The notes under the pieces are model-generated. The model did no database searches. It was not told the origin of the DNA and saw nothing but the letters and a program-made list of their open reading frames with translations. From Pseudoscleropodium purum (taxonomy: Eukaryota > Streptophyta > Bryopsida > Hypnales > Brachytheciaceae): a stretch of DNA of 64,000 nucleotides. The number at the start of each line of letters is the position of its first letter. The stretch's first letter is position 1. The stretch is taken from positions 37,820,001 to 37,884,000 of the forward strand of contig OZ017797.1 of NCBI GenBank assembly GCA_963969395.1, given 5' to 3'. The position numbers and the translations under genes were made by a program. Positions 23,749 to 37,145 of the stretch are shown one piece after another.

Positions 23749-25481
23749 AAGTAATCAATCCTGGAACGTGGTACATGCTGATCTCTTTTGAAATCTGAGG
23801 CTGGGTTTTAGGGTGTGATGAAAAATAGTAGAGTTGTTTCTGGCAATTCATTGCCGTTATGCAAACTAATAGAAGTGGTTCTCAACAATGATGGACAGTT
23901 CCGATTTTCAGAATTGTTCCTTTGCAAATGTGATAATCTCTGTCATATTAGGGTTAGTATTAGGGAAGCCACAATAGCGGGTCTGGAGTTTACCAAATTC
24001 AATAAACTTTTTGTACTTACTATTTTGAGTGGAGAGGAAAGTCTATTGAGATCAATGAACTTTGATCCTTTCATCCATTGCCATGTGGAGTTCACTGAAA
24101 TTATTTGAACTAAAGCTCTCCCTATTGTGACTCCCCCCTTTTCAGAGTATTCACATGACTAATCCTAAAAGTTTCTGAGTACTAGTCTAAAGTTCCATTG
24201 TCCCTATAATCCCTATGGCTTATGCAACTTCAAAAAAGCACATAGTGACTTTTTGAAACTTTTTTTGTATATAATATAGAGAAACACATAAGCTTTTAGG
24301 GAATATCATTTTTATTTCATTCACTGCCTTGGAGCAAAAGTTATGCCACAATGATCTCTAACTAAAATGGGGGTGGGGTGGGGTGGGTGGATTGAGCATA
24401 AAAAGAATATTAAAAAATTTCAATTTTTTTGTCATAGATTTAGATTTTTCCTACATAGAAAACTTTTATTCATTCCATTTGGATTAGTGATTTGAAAGTT
24501 ATAGAGCTTCTTGTTTTGTGGGCAATCATCATAGAAACATGTGTAGAAAATAACTAATTGGATTCATTTTTCAACTTAATTTTCACAATGTTTCTAAAAA
24601 ACAATTCCACAAGGTTAATTATGCTTGCTAAAACAATTAAGTGTCTATTGGGATTTAGTGTGTTTCAATTCCATCTTCAAGATAAATAATGGTTTTATTT
24701 ACCCTTGAGTTCAATCTTGCACAAACTTCTACTTAACAGTTTTTTAAAGGACAAAAATCAAGTTGTTCAAGTTCTTGAAAGTTTTTTATCCTACAATGTC
24801 AACTCTAATCCACTACAGTCTTCCTTTCAACAAGCTAAATGATCACTTTTATAAACATGACAATACAAATGGCATCCATTCAACAAATTCACAAACTTGA
24901 TGAAGTCTATTGTAGGTACAACATGATGGGATTACAATTAGGTGGCATTTGTACATGAGATAGAACTTTCAATGACTTTGTCGAATGTTTACATTAATTA
25001 CTCAATTATATGTGAGTTTTCAAGATACTTTAGAACATGGCTCAAATTAATTCCATCTAAGGTAACTTTGCCTATGATAGGTGAAATGGAAGGGAGCCCA
25101 TTACAAGCAGAATATTTTTAGTGGTGTACATTTTAGAATTGAAATGTACTCCATGAGTACAATTATTCTTGCGATGGATTGGCTCCCATTTTGTCTATAT
25201 GTCTATTACAAATGTGAAATCTGACATCTCACATTTCTTACAAACATTGCCCAAATGGAGGCTTGTCCCAAGTTGAGCCTCCTAATGAAAAAACATAGCT
25301 TTGCAACCCAAGCTGTCAACCACAAAGAGTTGAAAACATCAACATTGATACAAAATGGCAATTGTAGTTTAATTAAAATAAGAGTCTTGTGACAAGACTT
25401 TATTTTTCTTCTCAGAAATAATATGCTAAAATGATCGCACCTTACAAGGTACATTACCATTCAATATAATATAAGAAATCT

Positions 25482-25668
25482 ATGTTTTAGGTGATGAGTC
25501 CTTATTTTTTTTAAATGGATTTTAGGTGATGTTTAATGCAACAAATTATGTTTTTATGTCAACAAAAATAGCCAACAAACATCAATGTTGACATAAAAAC
25601 ATGAATTTGTTGCATTGGACATCACCTAAAATCCATTTAAAAAAATTAAGACTCGTCACTTAAAACAT
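25482..25668. repeat. Long near-perfect inverted repeat (hairpin)
   Basis: Arms of about 83 bp (25482-25564 and 25586-25668) are reverse complements with few mismatches and enclose a loop of about 21 bp. The arms contain TTTTAGGTGATG and its complement. The structure would fold into a long stem if transcribed. It is compatible with a small MITE or a young hairpin small-RNA locus; no flanking target-site duplication is obvious. Confidence 0.85.
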
Positions 25669-25737
25669 GGGGTTCATATAGAGACATGAACAATATATGA
25701 TGATAATGCCAAAACTAGAGTGAATTCTTCCCCAACC

Positions 25738-26103
25738 ACAAACCTTGGCGCAAGTGCATATACGTGTATTGCAAGGGCAAGCCAACCTACGCCGCCAAGA
25801 ATAAGAACAAGGTCTTGTACTTGCAGCGGCTAGTCAAGTTCTTCATGAACTGCAAACTAGTTGATGGAATGGTGCCACGACTCTCAGTTGTTGAGAAGCA
25901 GAGGACTCACTCACTGAAGACAAAATATACATGATTCAGGAAGTCTACCACTACGACAATCCGATGATCCTCTCCAATTGCAAGCTCCGGTACAAGGTGT
26001 ACTTCTGCTTCATTGACAAGTTCTGCAAGGATCAAAGGACCGTGATGCTTGTGGGATTCAAGAACTATGAGATATGTTACAATGCCACCTTTGACTATGG
26101 GTA
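25738..26103 (+). pseudogene. Broken protein-coding remnant of unknown family
   Basis: Two adjacent plus-strand frames show strongly coding-like codon use, with C or G at third positions, in the middle of AT-rich spacer. The first runs from about 25738 (TNHKPWRKCIYVYCKGK) to a stop at about 25924. The second, shifted by one frame, overlaps its end and runs (MIQEVYHYDNPMILSNCKLR) to TAG at 26101-26103. Read together they give roughly 120 residues rich in Lys, Tyr and Cys. I do not recognise the family. No introns, start signal or neighbours explain it, so it looks like a retrocopy or an inserted foreign fragment that has lost its frame. Confidence 0.5.
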
Positions 26104-29100
26104 GTTCTACCATAAAGGAGCCGACCCATTTTCAACCACTTAAGCAATTACGGACATGTAGAGTGCAGATTTCTTGAGTGCAAAAAATTTCCCTTCTATA
26201 AAAATAGAGTTTGGAAGGATATCATAATTTTCCAAAAAAATTTAACTCAAAATATAATCATTATGAATTTTTTAGCCGAAATGTATAGTACAACCTATAC
26301 TAGTCATATAGACTTTTCAATTTCCAACCATAGGATGGATGCAAATCAACCAAGGGCTAATTGCAATATTGAGAGCCTCACAACTAATTATCATACGCGA
26401 CAACTACTTTAGGAATTGTGCCACAACTTCATAGAAATAGAACAACCTAAAGGCTGAAAATGGGGGGTGATTAGAAATGGATCAGCTCCCTTATATACTT
26501 TTTGTGAACATTAGACTTGTTAGTGTCAGTAGGGTACAATTCCATCCATCAAGTGACATGTTGAACTCTTTGGATCACAGATTTGTAATAAACACCTTCC
26601 AATCATACTTTTGACAAACTTGTTGTAAACAATATAGTTACATACATACTTTATTTTTTAATACAGGCTTGTCATATATAACTTCCACATTTTTCAGCCT
26701 TTGCCAGAATAAGGTTTTAGTGAAAGAGTAAGGTAGACTACCACCCTGATTTGCAATCTGAATATCTTATGGCCAACTTCAAGAAGGGCACATATTGCTA
26801 AGAGGTGTGTGCTTGTTTTATGAATCAAACCCAAGTGGAATTATAATTTTTTGATTAAAATTGTAGTTTATGTGAATTTTTGAAGTGGTTTGTCCTAGAT
26901 TTACAAAACCACCCATAGGGAAGAGTCATAAATGGCCTATTAACCCTTGAGTGCCCCACAATCCCAAATGTAGCCTCTCAAAATTTAATTTGGAGAAAAT
27001 TGACCTCAAATATTTGTAGGATTACTTAGAAAGAAGTACAAAGGGTGAGGGTACAATAGAGTGATGCTTGGAAGTGGTACTAGTGGAAAATCATTGCTAG
27101 ACATTCAAGTAGGGGACTAGTGAAAAAATGCAAAGTAAAGTAAAATGTGGTTATTGAAGCACCAAAATCCTCTAAAATGCCAATTTCAACCATTTTCAAA
27201 GCACCATTTTGACCACTATAATCTTATAATCAAAATAGTCAACCCTTGCCAAATTCTCACCACACTTCCAAATTCCAATTTTGTAGTTAGAGTGCCAATT
27301 TTTTGGGTCAATGGTCTAAAATTAGTAGATTTCAAGAATCATGGCCTAGGCGCTTAGGGAATGCAACCCATAACCGCCTTAGAATGAATCTATTAGCACT
27401 CAAGTATCCACCCAAATCAAAGATTGACATGTTACCCAAGTTGAAATTAATGCATTGATTTTGTTAGGAAAGTAAATGGATTTGAATGAATTTATGGTGG
27501 GAATAGGCACATGACAAAGATGGGCTAGTCTACCTTAAGTCTAAGTAAAAATTAAAACTGTCACTAAGGGTATGTACAGCCAAAGTCATCACCTTTACAT
27601 CTCTGTTATGAAATCACTACCATTTGTCAATGGTAAGGGTCTTGATTGTTCATTGAGTAATCTTGTGATTTTTCTTGTTTGGAGAAAAAAGGAGTTCATC
27701 TCTTTTGATTTATCAATCTAAAGTGGAGGCATCTACTTATAATCTTGTACTCTAAACTAATTTTGGAAATATGTGTATTCAAATTTTTCAATATGTAATA
27801 CGGCATGTATATGAATGGAAAAAATTGTTTGGAGTACTCATTGATGCATTAGATGAGATTTCAACCTCCGAGAGGGTTGTGAGTTCCCCTACACTCAGTT
27901 GGGTTCCTATTGCCTCGTAGTAGTTGTGTAACGTGGCACAACGACTGCCATGTCACTTTTTTTATTTTTATTTTAAAAAAATTACTATTTTTTCAACTTT
28001 TCTTTACATTTTAAAATTAAATTTTTTATTTTTATTTTTAACAATGGCTGTTCCTTAACTACTCGGAAAATAGCGCCAAGAACAAGCCTAAATGGCCCTC
28101 CAAACTCCCCCCAAAACATCTAGAGTCTCACATTGATCATTAATATATTTTTCTTATTTATTGTATTGGAAATTCATTTTATTTTTTCCGATGCAGACAT
28201 CTCTATTTGTATCTATGTGTATTTCTTATATTCAAAGAATAAAGTCTTAGTCATTGTTATCTATATTATCATTGAAATTTTTCATTTTATAGCTAATTCT
28301 AGAGATATATTGGCTTCATCCCTCAGAACAAAAGACTACCCAACAATCATACCATTAGGAGAGATTTCAACCCTTGGAAAGTTTGCAAGTTTTAAATTTT
28401 CCAATGCAATAAAAGAGGAAATAAAATTATTTTTTATTATTTATTATTTTTTAATGAAAGCATCTAATGTGGCACTACTGGTGCCATGTCTACACCATGT
28501 TGAGTTTTAGTAAATTTTTTAATAAAAAAAAATTCTTAAAAATATATTTAAAAATATATTTTTTATTTTTTATTTTTTTTGTACTTGTACTATGGGGTGC
28601 CAAAAAATGGAAGCTTAACATCCCTCTCCAAGGTTTAGATTTTTCCTAATGTTTTGTGTAAATTTTACTTGTAGAACCCCAACTCACATCGGGACAGAGT
28701 GGCAAATTTTACTATCCTTAATGGATTTCACACACTGGGAACTGATCTACAAATTATTGATGAACTTCTGGTTTTATGCTCTTCATAATGCCAATTCCAA
28801 CTTTCAAGGCAGATTTGTCACCATTCCAATGGATAGTCAAAAATGCATTATAACTTATAACACAACCCTTCTTTCTACACCCTTTGATTTGTAAAAAGTA
28901 CATATATCAACATCTATGATGAACTATTAGAATTGGCATTATGTCCCATAATGCTCTCAAGCCTCCCAGCTCTCAAACATTATGCAGTCCATTTTGTGCA
29001 AAAAAGTATATTGTATGGTCCATGTATTAGAATACATTTGACAGTACATATTATAAACCTAGACAGGTACTTTTTGGGTGTTCACTTGTTTATCTTTCTG

Positions 29101-29519
29101 CGGTGGCAACAGAGGTTCCGCACAAAATTGCTGAATCCTGTCAAGACTACCAAGGAACTGCACGGTTTCCAGATTGTACCGTTCTCAGCTACAGTTGGAA
29201 AAGCAGCGAGAACAGAGCCCAGAATTACAAGTCTTCTTACAACAAGTGATTATCACTTCAGTTCCTGTAGCAATAATATCGGTGAACACCACGACGACCA
29301 GCTCATTTACTTGGATCGATGTTCATCTATTCCTACATGTAGTATACAGTACAGTAAAACAGTGCCATTTTGAACTAGTTCTCATGCAATTTGACGAGCA
29401 TTCCGTCGGTAAAAGAAGAATCAAACTTTTGATTGACTGATGACAGGTTGTGCAGGAAAGAATCAGCCCAAAAATGAATAAAAATGTGTCCTTCGAATCA
29501 CTCCCCTAACTGAGCCTAC

Positions 29520-32500
29520 CTACGCTCCAACTATGATCTCCAAGGGCGCGATGGCTTTCTCTAGCATGAATGAGCCGGTGAAAACCATCATATTCAGGTC
29601 CGTGTGAAACTGCGTCACCTGCACATGTGCATGTTACCGCTATTACTTGAAACAGACAACATCAAAAAACATATTCCTGACACATTCCGAAAATCCCCCC
29701 CTAAAACTGAAGCATAGATAAATCACCTAAACTGCAAATTCTAATTGGGAAATCCAATTTCCGTTTTCAGCACTCAACCCTTTCTGATAACACTACCTCC
29801 ATTAGCACTCTGATGCACGTTCACAACATGACATGGGGAAGTTGCTCAATCAGATGTGCACATAAATGACAGATTGAGGATGTACAGGACGTGTGCAAAT
29901 ACAAGCGTGTCACTGGAGAGGGCTGAGGGTTAACTATAAACTCTATTAAACTACAGAGAATAGAAACATTCAACGTGTTAATCAATCATTTGGTCTGAAG
30001 GTAAAGTGCAGGAATTGTTAAATACATACCTTCTCCTCACTCATGCGACTGAAGTCGAACTTATTCAGCCAGATACCCTCTGCACCGTGTGCTGCAGGAA
30101 GTGCCAGCCGTTCAACTCGCAGCACACCTAACAATCTTTCAATTGATAACAAGAGTGCTTTACAGTGCCCCTGCACCATGGTAGAACAAGCACAGGTCAA
30201 CTTGCATAACGGTTGCAAAAAGAATTGCATGGAATACTAATGTAGATGCTCCTGAAGAACAAGGTCCTGAGCGGGAGGCCATGTTTAAAAAACGAAGAAA
30301 TTAAGACCGTACACCTACCTGGCCTTGATGCGAAGGACTCGTTGCTAAAAGCGGTAGTTCTGCTAGCTGCCTCCCAAAGATGCGGATAAGGGCTGTAGAG
30401 ACGACTTTATTGCTGCAGTTTCAAGACCAACTCAAAATTAATGGACTTGTATTTAATCCCGAGATCTCAAGGTTATCATTTACAAATAAATAAACCCAAA
30501 GTAAGTGTTGGGTACTCTTAGTTTTGGTGACGCCAGAAATGCAAGATGACGAAACGAAATTACTAAAAACTCAATGAAGAACAGATTCACTTACAAGTGC
30601 TTCAGAACAACACAGTAGATCCCTCGAAAATCTTGATCTCGAATGCTGCGCCTGAACGCCAAGTTTCATAACAAGTAAATAGATATTACATGTATCAAAG
30701 CTCGCAATGTTACACCATACGCAGCAATAAGAAGGCATATAAACTAAAAAACTTGGTGGCACAAAAAAATAGCAAACCATTGGATGAACTCACAAAAGGG
30801 TCTTACCTGTGTACCATAAGAGGAATCAAATCACCTCCCGATATTCCATCCGCAATGGGATCAAAACATTCCTGTACAAATAGCACCACAAATATGACAT
30901 TCGAAGCTCAGTGATCCCATCTATTTGAATCAGAGGATTGCAATGCTATAGGCTTAATTGCATTGCCCACTTCAATTATGACAGTGTCTGACGCAGCTCT
31001 TAAATGGGCAGGGTTGACATTAGAGACTCTCATTTCCGACATCTTTTTTCGAAACTTTGTAACTGTTTTGGACCCCTCGAAGAATACTACTCTTCGGATA
31101 CTCGTAAAAATACAATAAACAACAAAATCTAAACAAGAATTATTAGTGAGGGTTCAAAAACTGGCAGAAACGAGGAATATCATTTTGATCTGAGGAAAAA
31201 GGGCCGGTTCAGACTGCAACTCACCGAAAATATTTCAACTGCTTCTGAAAGTGTTTTACCATTGGCGGAATCTCCACCCCTACCATGCAGAAGCTGCCAT
31301 TCAAAGCCTCCACAGCCCGACTCGGCCGATTCTTCAGATTTATCAAATTGAGGCCGAAACTTCAAAGCTTTACTGATAATGCTATCAGCTAAGGGCTCAG
31401 GCCCATTCGCCACGAGTAAACGTAGTATGCTATGAATGTGCTTGCAATCTTCACCACAGAACCACTCTCCCTCTGGAAGCTCCTGAAAACTCAGACGACG
31501 AATTTGGTGATGAGATTTAAGAACAATAATCATTCCAAGAATAACTCACACGCCTTTCAAAATAGATCAAATAATGATCCAAGGACACCCAAGAACACAA
31601 TCAGCTTCTAAAATTCCCTGTAATGTTCTACCAGTCACACCAGACTAGCACTGGTCGAGTATGATAATTACCTTCAGGTCTTCTAAACCATGCTTTTTTA
31701 AGCAACCAACGTGATATTCCCGCTCACACTGAAGACATCAAATAACATTAATAGAACGTTATGAAGGACAGAGGACCCATAAAATTAAATATCTCTGCAA
31801 CTCAGAAGATCACAGGTTTTCAGAGCACGATAGAAAATAAACAAACTCATGACATCAACAAGTAATAACGACGAGAAAGAAGTCGAGGATGACAGTTTAG
31901 CATAAGAATAAGTAACAATGGTGAGTCCTTAACATGTGAATTCAAGCCCGAGGACAGCCAGTCTACTTCTCAGCCATGCTAGATGACTTGAAGTGTTGCC
32001 AAACTGAGAATCTATGTACTAGAACCATTAGCCTGTAGCTCACCTGATCACAAAGCAAAGTTGTCATTGGTCCAAATCCTGACTTGACAAAATCAGGGGA
32101 TCTGCACAGAATCCAAATAATCGTCAGACCATATAACACTCGATAAACTTCAAAAATATAAACATATACTTAGCTTTGGACAACTGATATCTAACAAACA
32201 GACTCTACTCCATAAGTCAAAAGCTAATATAACCATCCTAGTAAAAGGTAGGAAATTTGTGCAATAAATCAGATGTTCACGGGAAAACCACCCTTGCATA
32301 GCCGAAAATCATGTGCACATAATGTTACCACAAATTAAACCCTCGATTTGCATAGTTATTTTCGTATATTAGTTGTGTGATGATACTCTGATTCTAGAAA
32401 TAATTCTGGTACGTAGTCTTACTTGCAGAAAACACAACCACCAATGGTGGTCGCTTCAGGAGTAACTTGCAACAAGCGAGTACACCGGCCAGTAACACGA

Positions 32501-35500
32501 TCCTTGGTAAGCAAAGTCTTAGCAGCCCCATTTGAACGCCTCTTGCCCATAGATCGGCGTCTGTCCTTTGTTCCACCAAATCGCTGCTCCTGACAGCTAG
32601 GACAAAAGAACTCACCAGTAGATGAATCTCCTAAACCCAGACAATCTGCCAGAAAAACACTCCAGTGTTAGTATACACCAATTCTCTACATTACAATACT
32701 CTAAACCAATAATCCCATTTAACAAACGAGTTGCGATAAGAAAGCATGCAAAGAGCGACTACATCAGAATAATTGATGGTAGCGACGAAGAGTACCCAGA
32801 TGATATGCATTAGGGCAACCAGTGCAAAGCTGAAGATCCCCTGTATCTCCACATTCAATACACTGGTCCAAATGGTCAATCTTTGAGCGGGTGATGCCTT
32901 CTTGCTTCACGGTCTGTTCGACCACAAGTGACTGAGCAGCATCATGAAGCGAGCGACCATCTGCTAAATAGATGCTGGTATACCTGTTCATTCAAAGGAA
33001 AATTCGGATCAAGGGGTATTCACAAGTTTCATTCCCAGTGACAAATCGATACAAAATAGAGGATACACACAAACTGCCTCACGACAAGATTCACCAATTT
33101 CATTCAACCACTATTACTCTCCAGTGAGAATCATATTTCATGGGTGTATGACTAGAAACAACGCCCTTGTCAAATGTTGAGCCTTGGTGCTATGTTCGAG
33201 TACAAATATGAGAATAAAACTAGAAAACCAACTTGCATGAAAAATAACAAATATCCATGAAGACTTGAATATGAAACTTACGGATTCCTTCGAGAACCCC
33301 AACCAGCATGCTGCTCAAATAAGGAGCAACTAATCTGCAATACAATCCGACACTTAATGAAAAGGTATTCTCAACGAGTTAAATGCAAGTAAATTTGAAT
33401 ACATGCATAGAACCACATAGTATTGATATCCCAAACAAGATGTATTTCATCTCACATGGCATGCAGTCCGACCTCATAAGAATCCTTATTAACTACTGTG
33501 TATATAAAGCAGGAGGAATGAACCCAAGAACGGAGGAGTCATACCACTTGATTACAGCAACTACAGAATATTCCTGATCCTCTTTTGACTCCGCTTTGGT
33601 ATTTCTGGACAAATGCAAGGCAATATCAGAAAAACTGACGATAGAAAATGGATGACACAACCTAGGAGGATTACACTGACTATGAACCAGTTATAGTGGA
33701 CACGCAGTTCCAGAACACATCCAAGCCAGACAATAAGTCGGCGTAAGTAGCAGGACCAGTATCGAACCTGGCCCTTCACATAGTATCCAAGCTCAGTATC
33801 ATCTTCTAAACCTCCTGGAAGAAATAGAGCTTTGTGTAAATTTGCACCACTTGTTTCTCTGCTGAGAATTGGGGAACTCGAGGTCTCCTTCTCCTTCGTA
33901 GTGCGTTCCCTGCAGTAAAATGAAAGTTCAATTATCCCACATGATCGCAACTGCCATTAACATATTCATATCTACCTTAAACCACAGCAAGTGCCTGACA
34001 CCAAACATGGCCTCTTTGCTCACATAAGTTCTTGCAGACAAACCTTGGCAGAGCAGATCTTCCTTCGTTTCCTCTGACCTTCAATTCACTAACGGGCCTT
34101 GGTTTTGTGTCAAGCGGCATTCTAGGTTTGGCATCCAGCGGTATCCTCGGTTTAGAATCGAGCGGCAACCGGGGTTTTGTATCAAGAGATAACCTTGGCT
34201 TAATCTCAACCAACTCGTTTTGAATCGAGGACTGGTCTCGTGCTCTGATCTTCATGGTTTCACCTCCAACTTCACCAATGGAAGACTTCAGCACATCCAT
34301 AATGTTTACCTTCTGTTTATTCGCGTCCCAGCCGATCTCTAAAATTTCCTTCAAGCACTTCCCATTTTCTAAATAGATGAAGTCACTTGGATGCCGCGCT
34401 GAACTACCAGCGTGCTTCTCGAACGCAGAAACGTTTACAACCTTCAACAAAACCCCACCAGACAGCATCAGCATTGTTATAGCAAACCGACAGATGTTTA
34501 CACTGTACAACTACCTCCCTGCTACACCGCACACAATAAATTATTGAGTAAAATATAACATGCCAAACTGGGAATCAATGAAGATAATACCTTCAAGCCC
34601 TTGCAAATGCCGCAGTTGCAAAGTACACCTCCCTCTTTAATAATACCCGTTTGCATAACCTGCATCAAATCGGAAACGTTGTAAGAGAAAAAACATGAAA
34701 AAGTAGATACTATGAAAATAGAACGCAATACATATTCAGAACCTGCCCATGATATTGGTAAACAACACATACTTAGACACACTCTGAACTAGAAGCATGG
34801 ACAGTATCAACCATGCCATCCCAAAATACTCATGAAGAAACAGCCAACAAGACACCCAGAAGCCCAAAGTTTTGAAGAAAGTACATGGCCACCACGTCCA
34901 ATATATCGCACAGAATGCCCATCAAGCAATCCTGATGCTAACAAAAGTTTGGCTGAAGCTGGAGCTTCCTTCAACAAAATTTCCTTCATAGGATAAGTCC
35001 TTCCAACAGCAAAGTTTGGAGATGCTTTCAAAGCAATTTCCCCCGGTCCTTTCAAACTTAATCGCATCTGCACCAACCATGCAGAAGGAAGGAACACACT
35101 GTAAGCTTCATAAAGATAAAGAATTCCTTCCTTCTATCTAAAATTTAAAATCTAAAGAAAAAACATCTCTGTCGAAGTCAGCAACAGAATGACACATTGA
35201 GATTAGTAACACTCACCTTCAAGCCAGATGACTCAGATTGAGCTGATGTAGCAGCTGATGGCGTGGCAACCTCTGAATCTTGCCTATCCATGCTGTCATC
35301 TCCTTTATCACTACCTGATTGTTGAGCATAATCAGGATCCATGTTCGAAGCTACTTGCAAACTGGAAGGATCTTCGAGTGCCTGTGTACTTGCATGCCTT
35401 ACTTGTTGTACATGCAAATCATGTGAGATCATTCCGTTGCTCTGATCATCGACATCAAGCGCCCCCCAAAGAAAGCTATTGGCTCGCTCTAAGTGTTCAG

Positions 35501-37145
35501 GCAGTTGAACAACTGGCTGAAACAGTTCTGTAATTTTATCCTCTTCAGAAAGATCATTCCTAACATCCTTGCCTCTACTTCCATCCTCATGCTCACTCAC
35601 ACTCAGAGGAAATTCTGCTGAAGGGTTGAGTGTTCCATCAACACGACTTTCTGCCACTTCCATTCCAGGGCCTTGCATAATAACTTCGACCATTCTCAGT
35701 TCCAGTGACTTTGCTGCATCCGCTTTCTCCACTTGCATCTCATCCACCTCACTCATTTCACTTCTCCCGTCAACAACTTCTTCCTCAGTAGTCTTGCCTT
35801 GAAGGACACCATCAACGACAGCTGACTCCTCTATGACTTGGCATGCTTTAATAGCATGGGAACCAATCGACAGCGGTGTCAATTGAGCTTCAGATACTTC
35901 ACCCATTGACGTGGAGGAGGTACCTGCAATACGAAATTCACCTTTCATCTCCTCTGAATCTGCCTCACTTGGTCTTGAGAGTAATAAACCATCATCTACA
36001 GGTGTGCCAGGCGCAGATTTCTCCGTACCCATCACAGCATTTGTCCCTTCCTCTTCTGGCGCATTAACAATAACTTGATCTGCCTCGAAGTCTAAATGAC
36101 CATTCTTAGGACCGTTATGTAAGACCAGCGAGCCCTTCTCTCTTTCAACACCTACCTCTGTCACCAACCCAAGTGAATCACTACATCCGTTGATTGTCCC
36201 CATGTCCTTCACCTCTAACTGTGCTGACTTTAACGTACTAAAGTCTCCTTCACTACTGGCTAAATCTACATTGCATTCAACTGAAGACAAGGTAAATTCA
36301 GTACTCTGCAAATTGGGGGCCAATTGGTCTGTTTCACACATACTCGTCCCTCCAGAATTAAAATGATTGCCCACTTCCAGAGAGGGACAGGTTATAACAG
36401 AGCCAGAGGTCTGCTTGAAAGAACCAGGCCTTTCCTGGTTACCAGGGCTCCTGCACATAATACCCACGACTGATATTCAGCGCACTCGTGAATTTCAGGC
36501 TTGTAATCGTGCAGCACCGGTCAAATACTGTTCTCTAATGCGTAAATAGAATTCAAAGCAATCTTATGGTTTAAAAAACTTGTAAAACTCGTCACAACTC
36601 CATTCCAATACACAGATCAATAATTACTAAAAACAAGCTTCTAGTTCACAACTCGCTATTTCCTATACAGTCAAGCAGCATTTCCAGATAAGTATGAGTC
36701 AGGCACACTTATAGCTATACAGCGTGATACGAACTGAGCAAAAATAATCACCAAGGGTTGCTTGTGTAACTCACCTCCCTCCTGCTTGTTCCCGTGTCGT
36801 GTCGATGTTTACGGCTTCAGTTGACGGAGAACTAATTACCGCAGAATCTACTTCTACGATTAAAACATCCGAAGACGATCTCATTGCAAGCTTCTTGGAC
36901 GGGCTATGCAAATCCTTCGAGTCTTCATCAAACGCTCTTTTCTTTGTGTTCACTTTCATACCCACATCCTCCAAGTCCATACCGCTAGGATCCACCATAT
37001 TGCCGGTATCAGCAACTAAGGCGCTTTGGTTATTTCCCAGTGAACCGTTTTCACATAACCTATCTTCAGCTTGACAGATATCTGGCACGTCAGCGTTACC
37101 CGCTTCATTTGCATTAGTATGGCCATTATTGACCAGAATCTCCAT
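29520..37145 (-). CDS. Nuclear PHD-finger/GNAT acetyltransferase-like protein (IDM1/ROS4-related group)
   Basis: Likely chromatin regulator. Eighteen exons: 36775-37145, 35217-36450, 34885-35067, 34591-34659, 34044-34441, 33768-33909, 33545-33604, 33282-33334, 32796-32983, 32423-32645, 32044-32101, 31672-31728, 31225-31482, 30807-30871, 30595-30651, 30319-30412, 30030-30170, 29520-29618. They total 3750 nt, 1249 residues. Residues 1-535 are acidic and disordered with a nuclear-type KKRAFDEDS stretch. Two Tify-binding-like modules follow (about 560-650 and 768-850, each with a Cys cluster and FEKHAG or FEQHAG). A PHD finger starts at Cys878 (CIECGDTGDLQLCTGCPNAYH). A second, extended zinc finger spans about 969-1020 (CVFCK, CDQCEREYHVGCL, FCGEDC). 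The C-terminus is a GNAT fold with acetyl-CoA loop HQGQGHCKALL near 1170. Exon 6 ends at an unusual donor (GTTCGA), and exon 5's donor (GTTTGT) was chosen by phase. Arabidopsis IDM1 of this family acetylates histone H3 and opposes DNA hypermethylation; the exact orthologue is uncertain. Confidence 0.88.
34092..34205 (-). repeat. In-frame 24-bp repeat encoding KPRxPLD octapeptides
   Basis: Inside exon 5 of the PHD/GNAT gene a 24-bp unit repeats four to five times, encoding KPRLSLDT, KPRLPLDS, KPRIPLDA, KPRMPLDT and then KPRPVSE (about residues 700-738). The repeat is basic and proline-containing, and sits between the first Cys cluster module and the second. It was probably made by replication slippage and may vary in number between individuals. 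Confidence 0.9.

Larger units (their letters stand above)
23546..29519. other. Intergenic region between DHHC and PHD/GNAT genes
   Basis: Mostly AT-rich. It contains a telomere-like repeat tract (23722-23748), a G-rich run near 24368-24390, a long hairpin (25482-25668) and a broken coding remnant (25738-26103). Open frames at 28133-28510 and 28933-29373 consist of hydrophobic AT-driven codons or the likely 3' UTR antisense of the minus-strand gene, and I do not call them genes. Confidence 0.5.

Noticed and set aside
28133..28510. 125-residue frame rich in Ile/Phe/Tyr
   Set aside because: The composition is explained by AT-rich DNA; no homology or gene structure.
28933..29373. 146-residue plus-strand frame
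   Set aside because: It overlaps the probable 3' flank of the minus-strand PHD/GNAT gene; the N-terminal half is AT-driven and no domain is visible.
35258..36549. Plus-strand frames opposite the large second exon of the PHD/GNAT gene
   Set aside because: They are antisense shadows of a 1234-bp coding exon.
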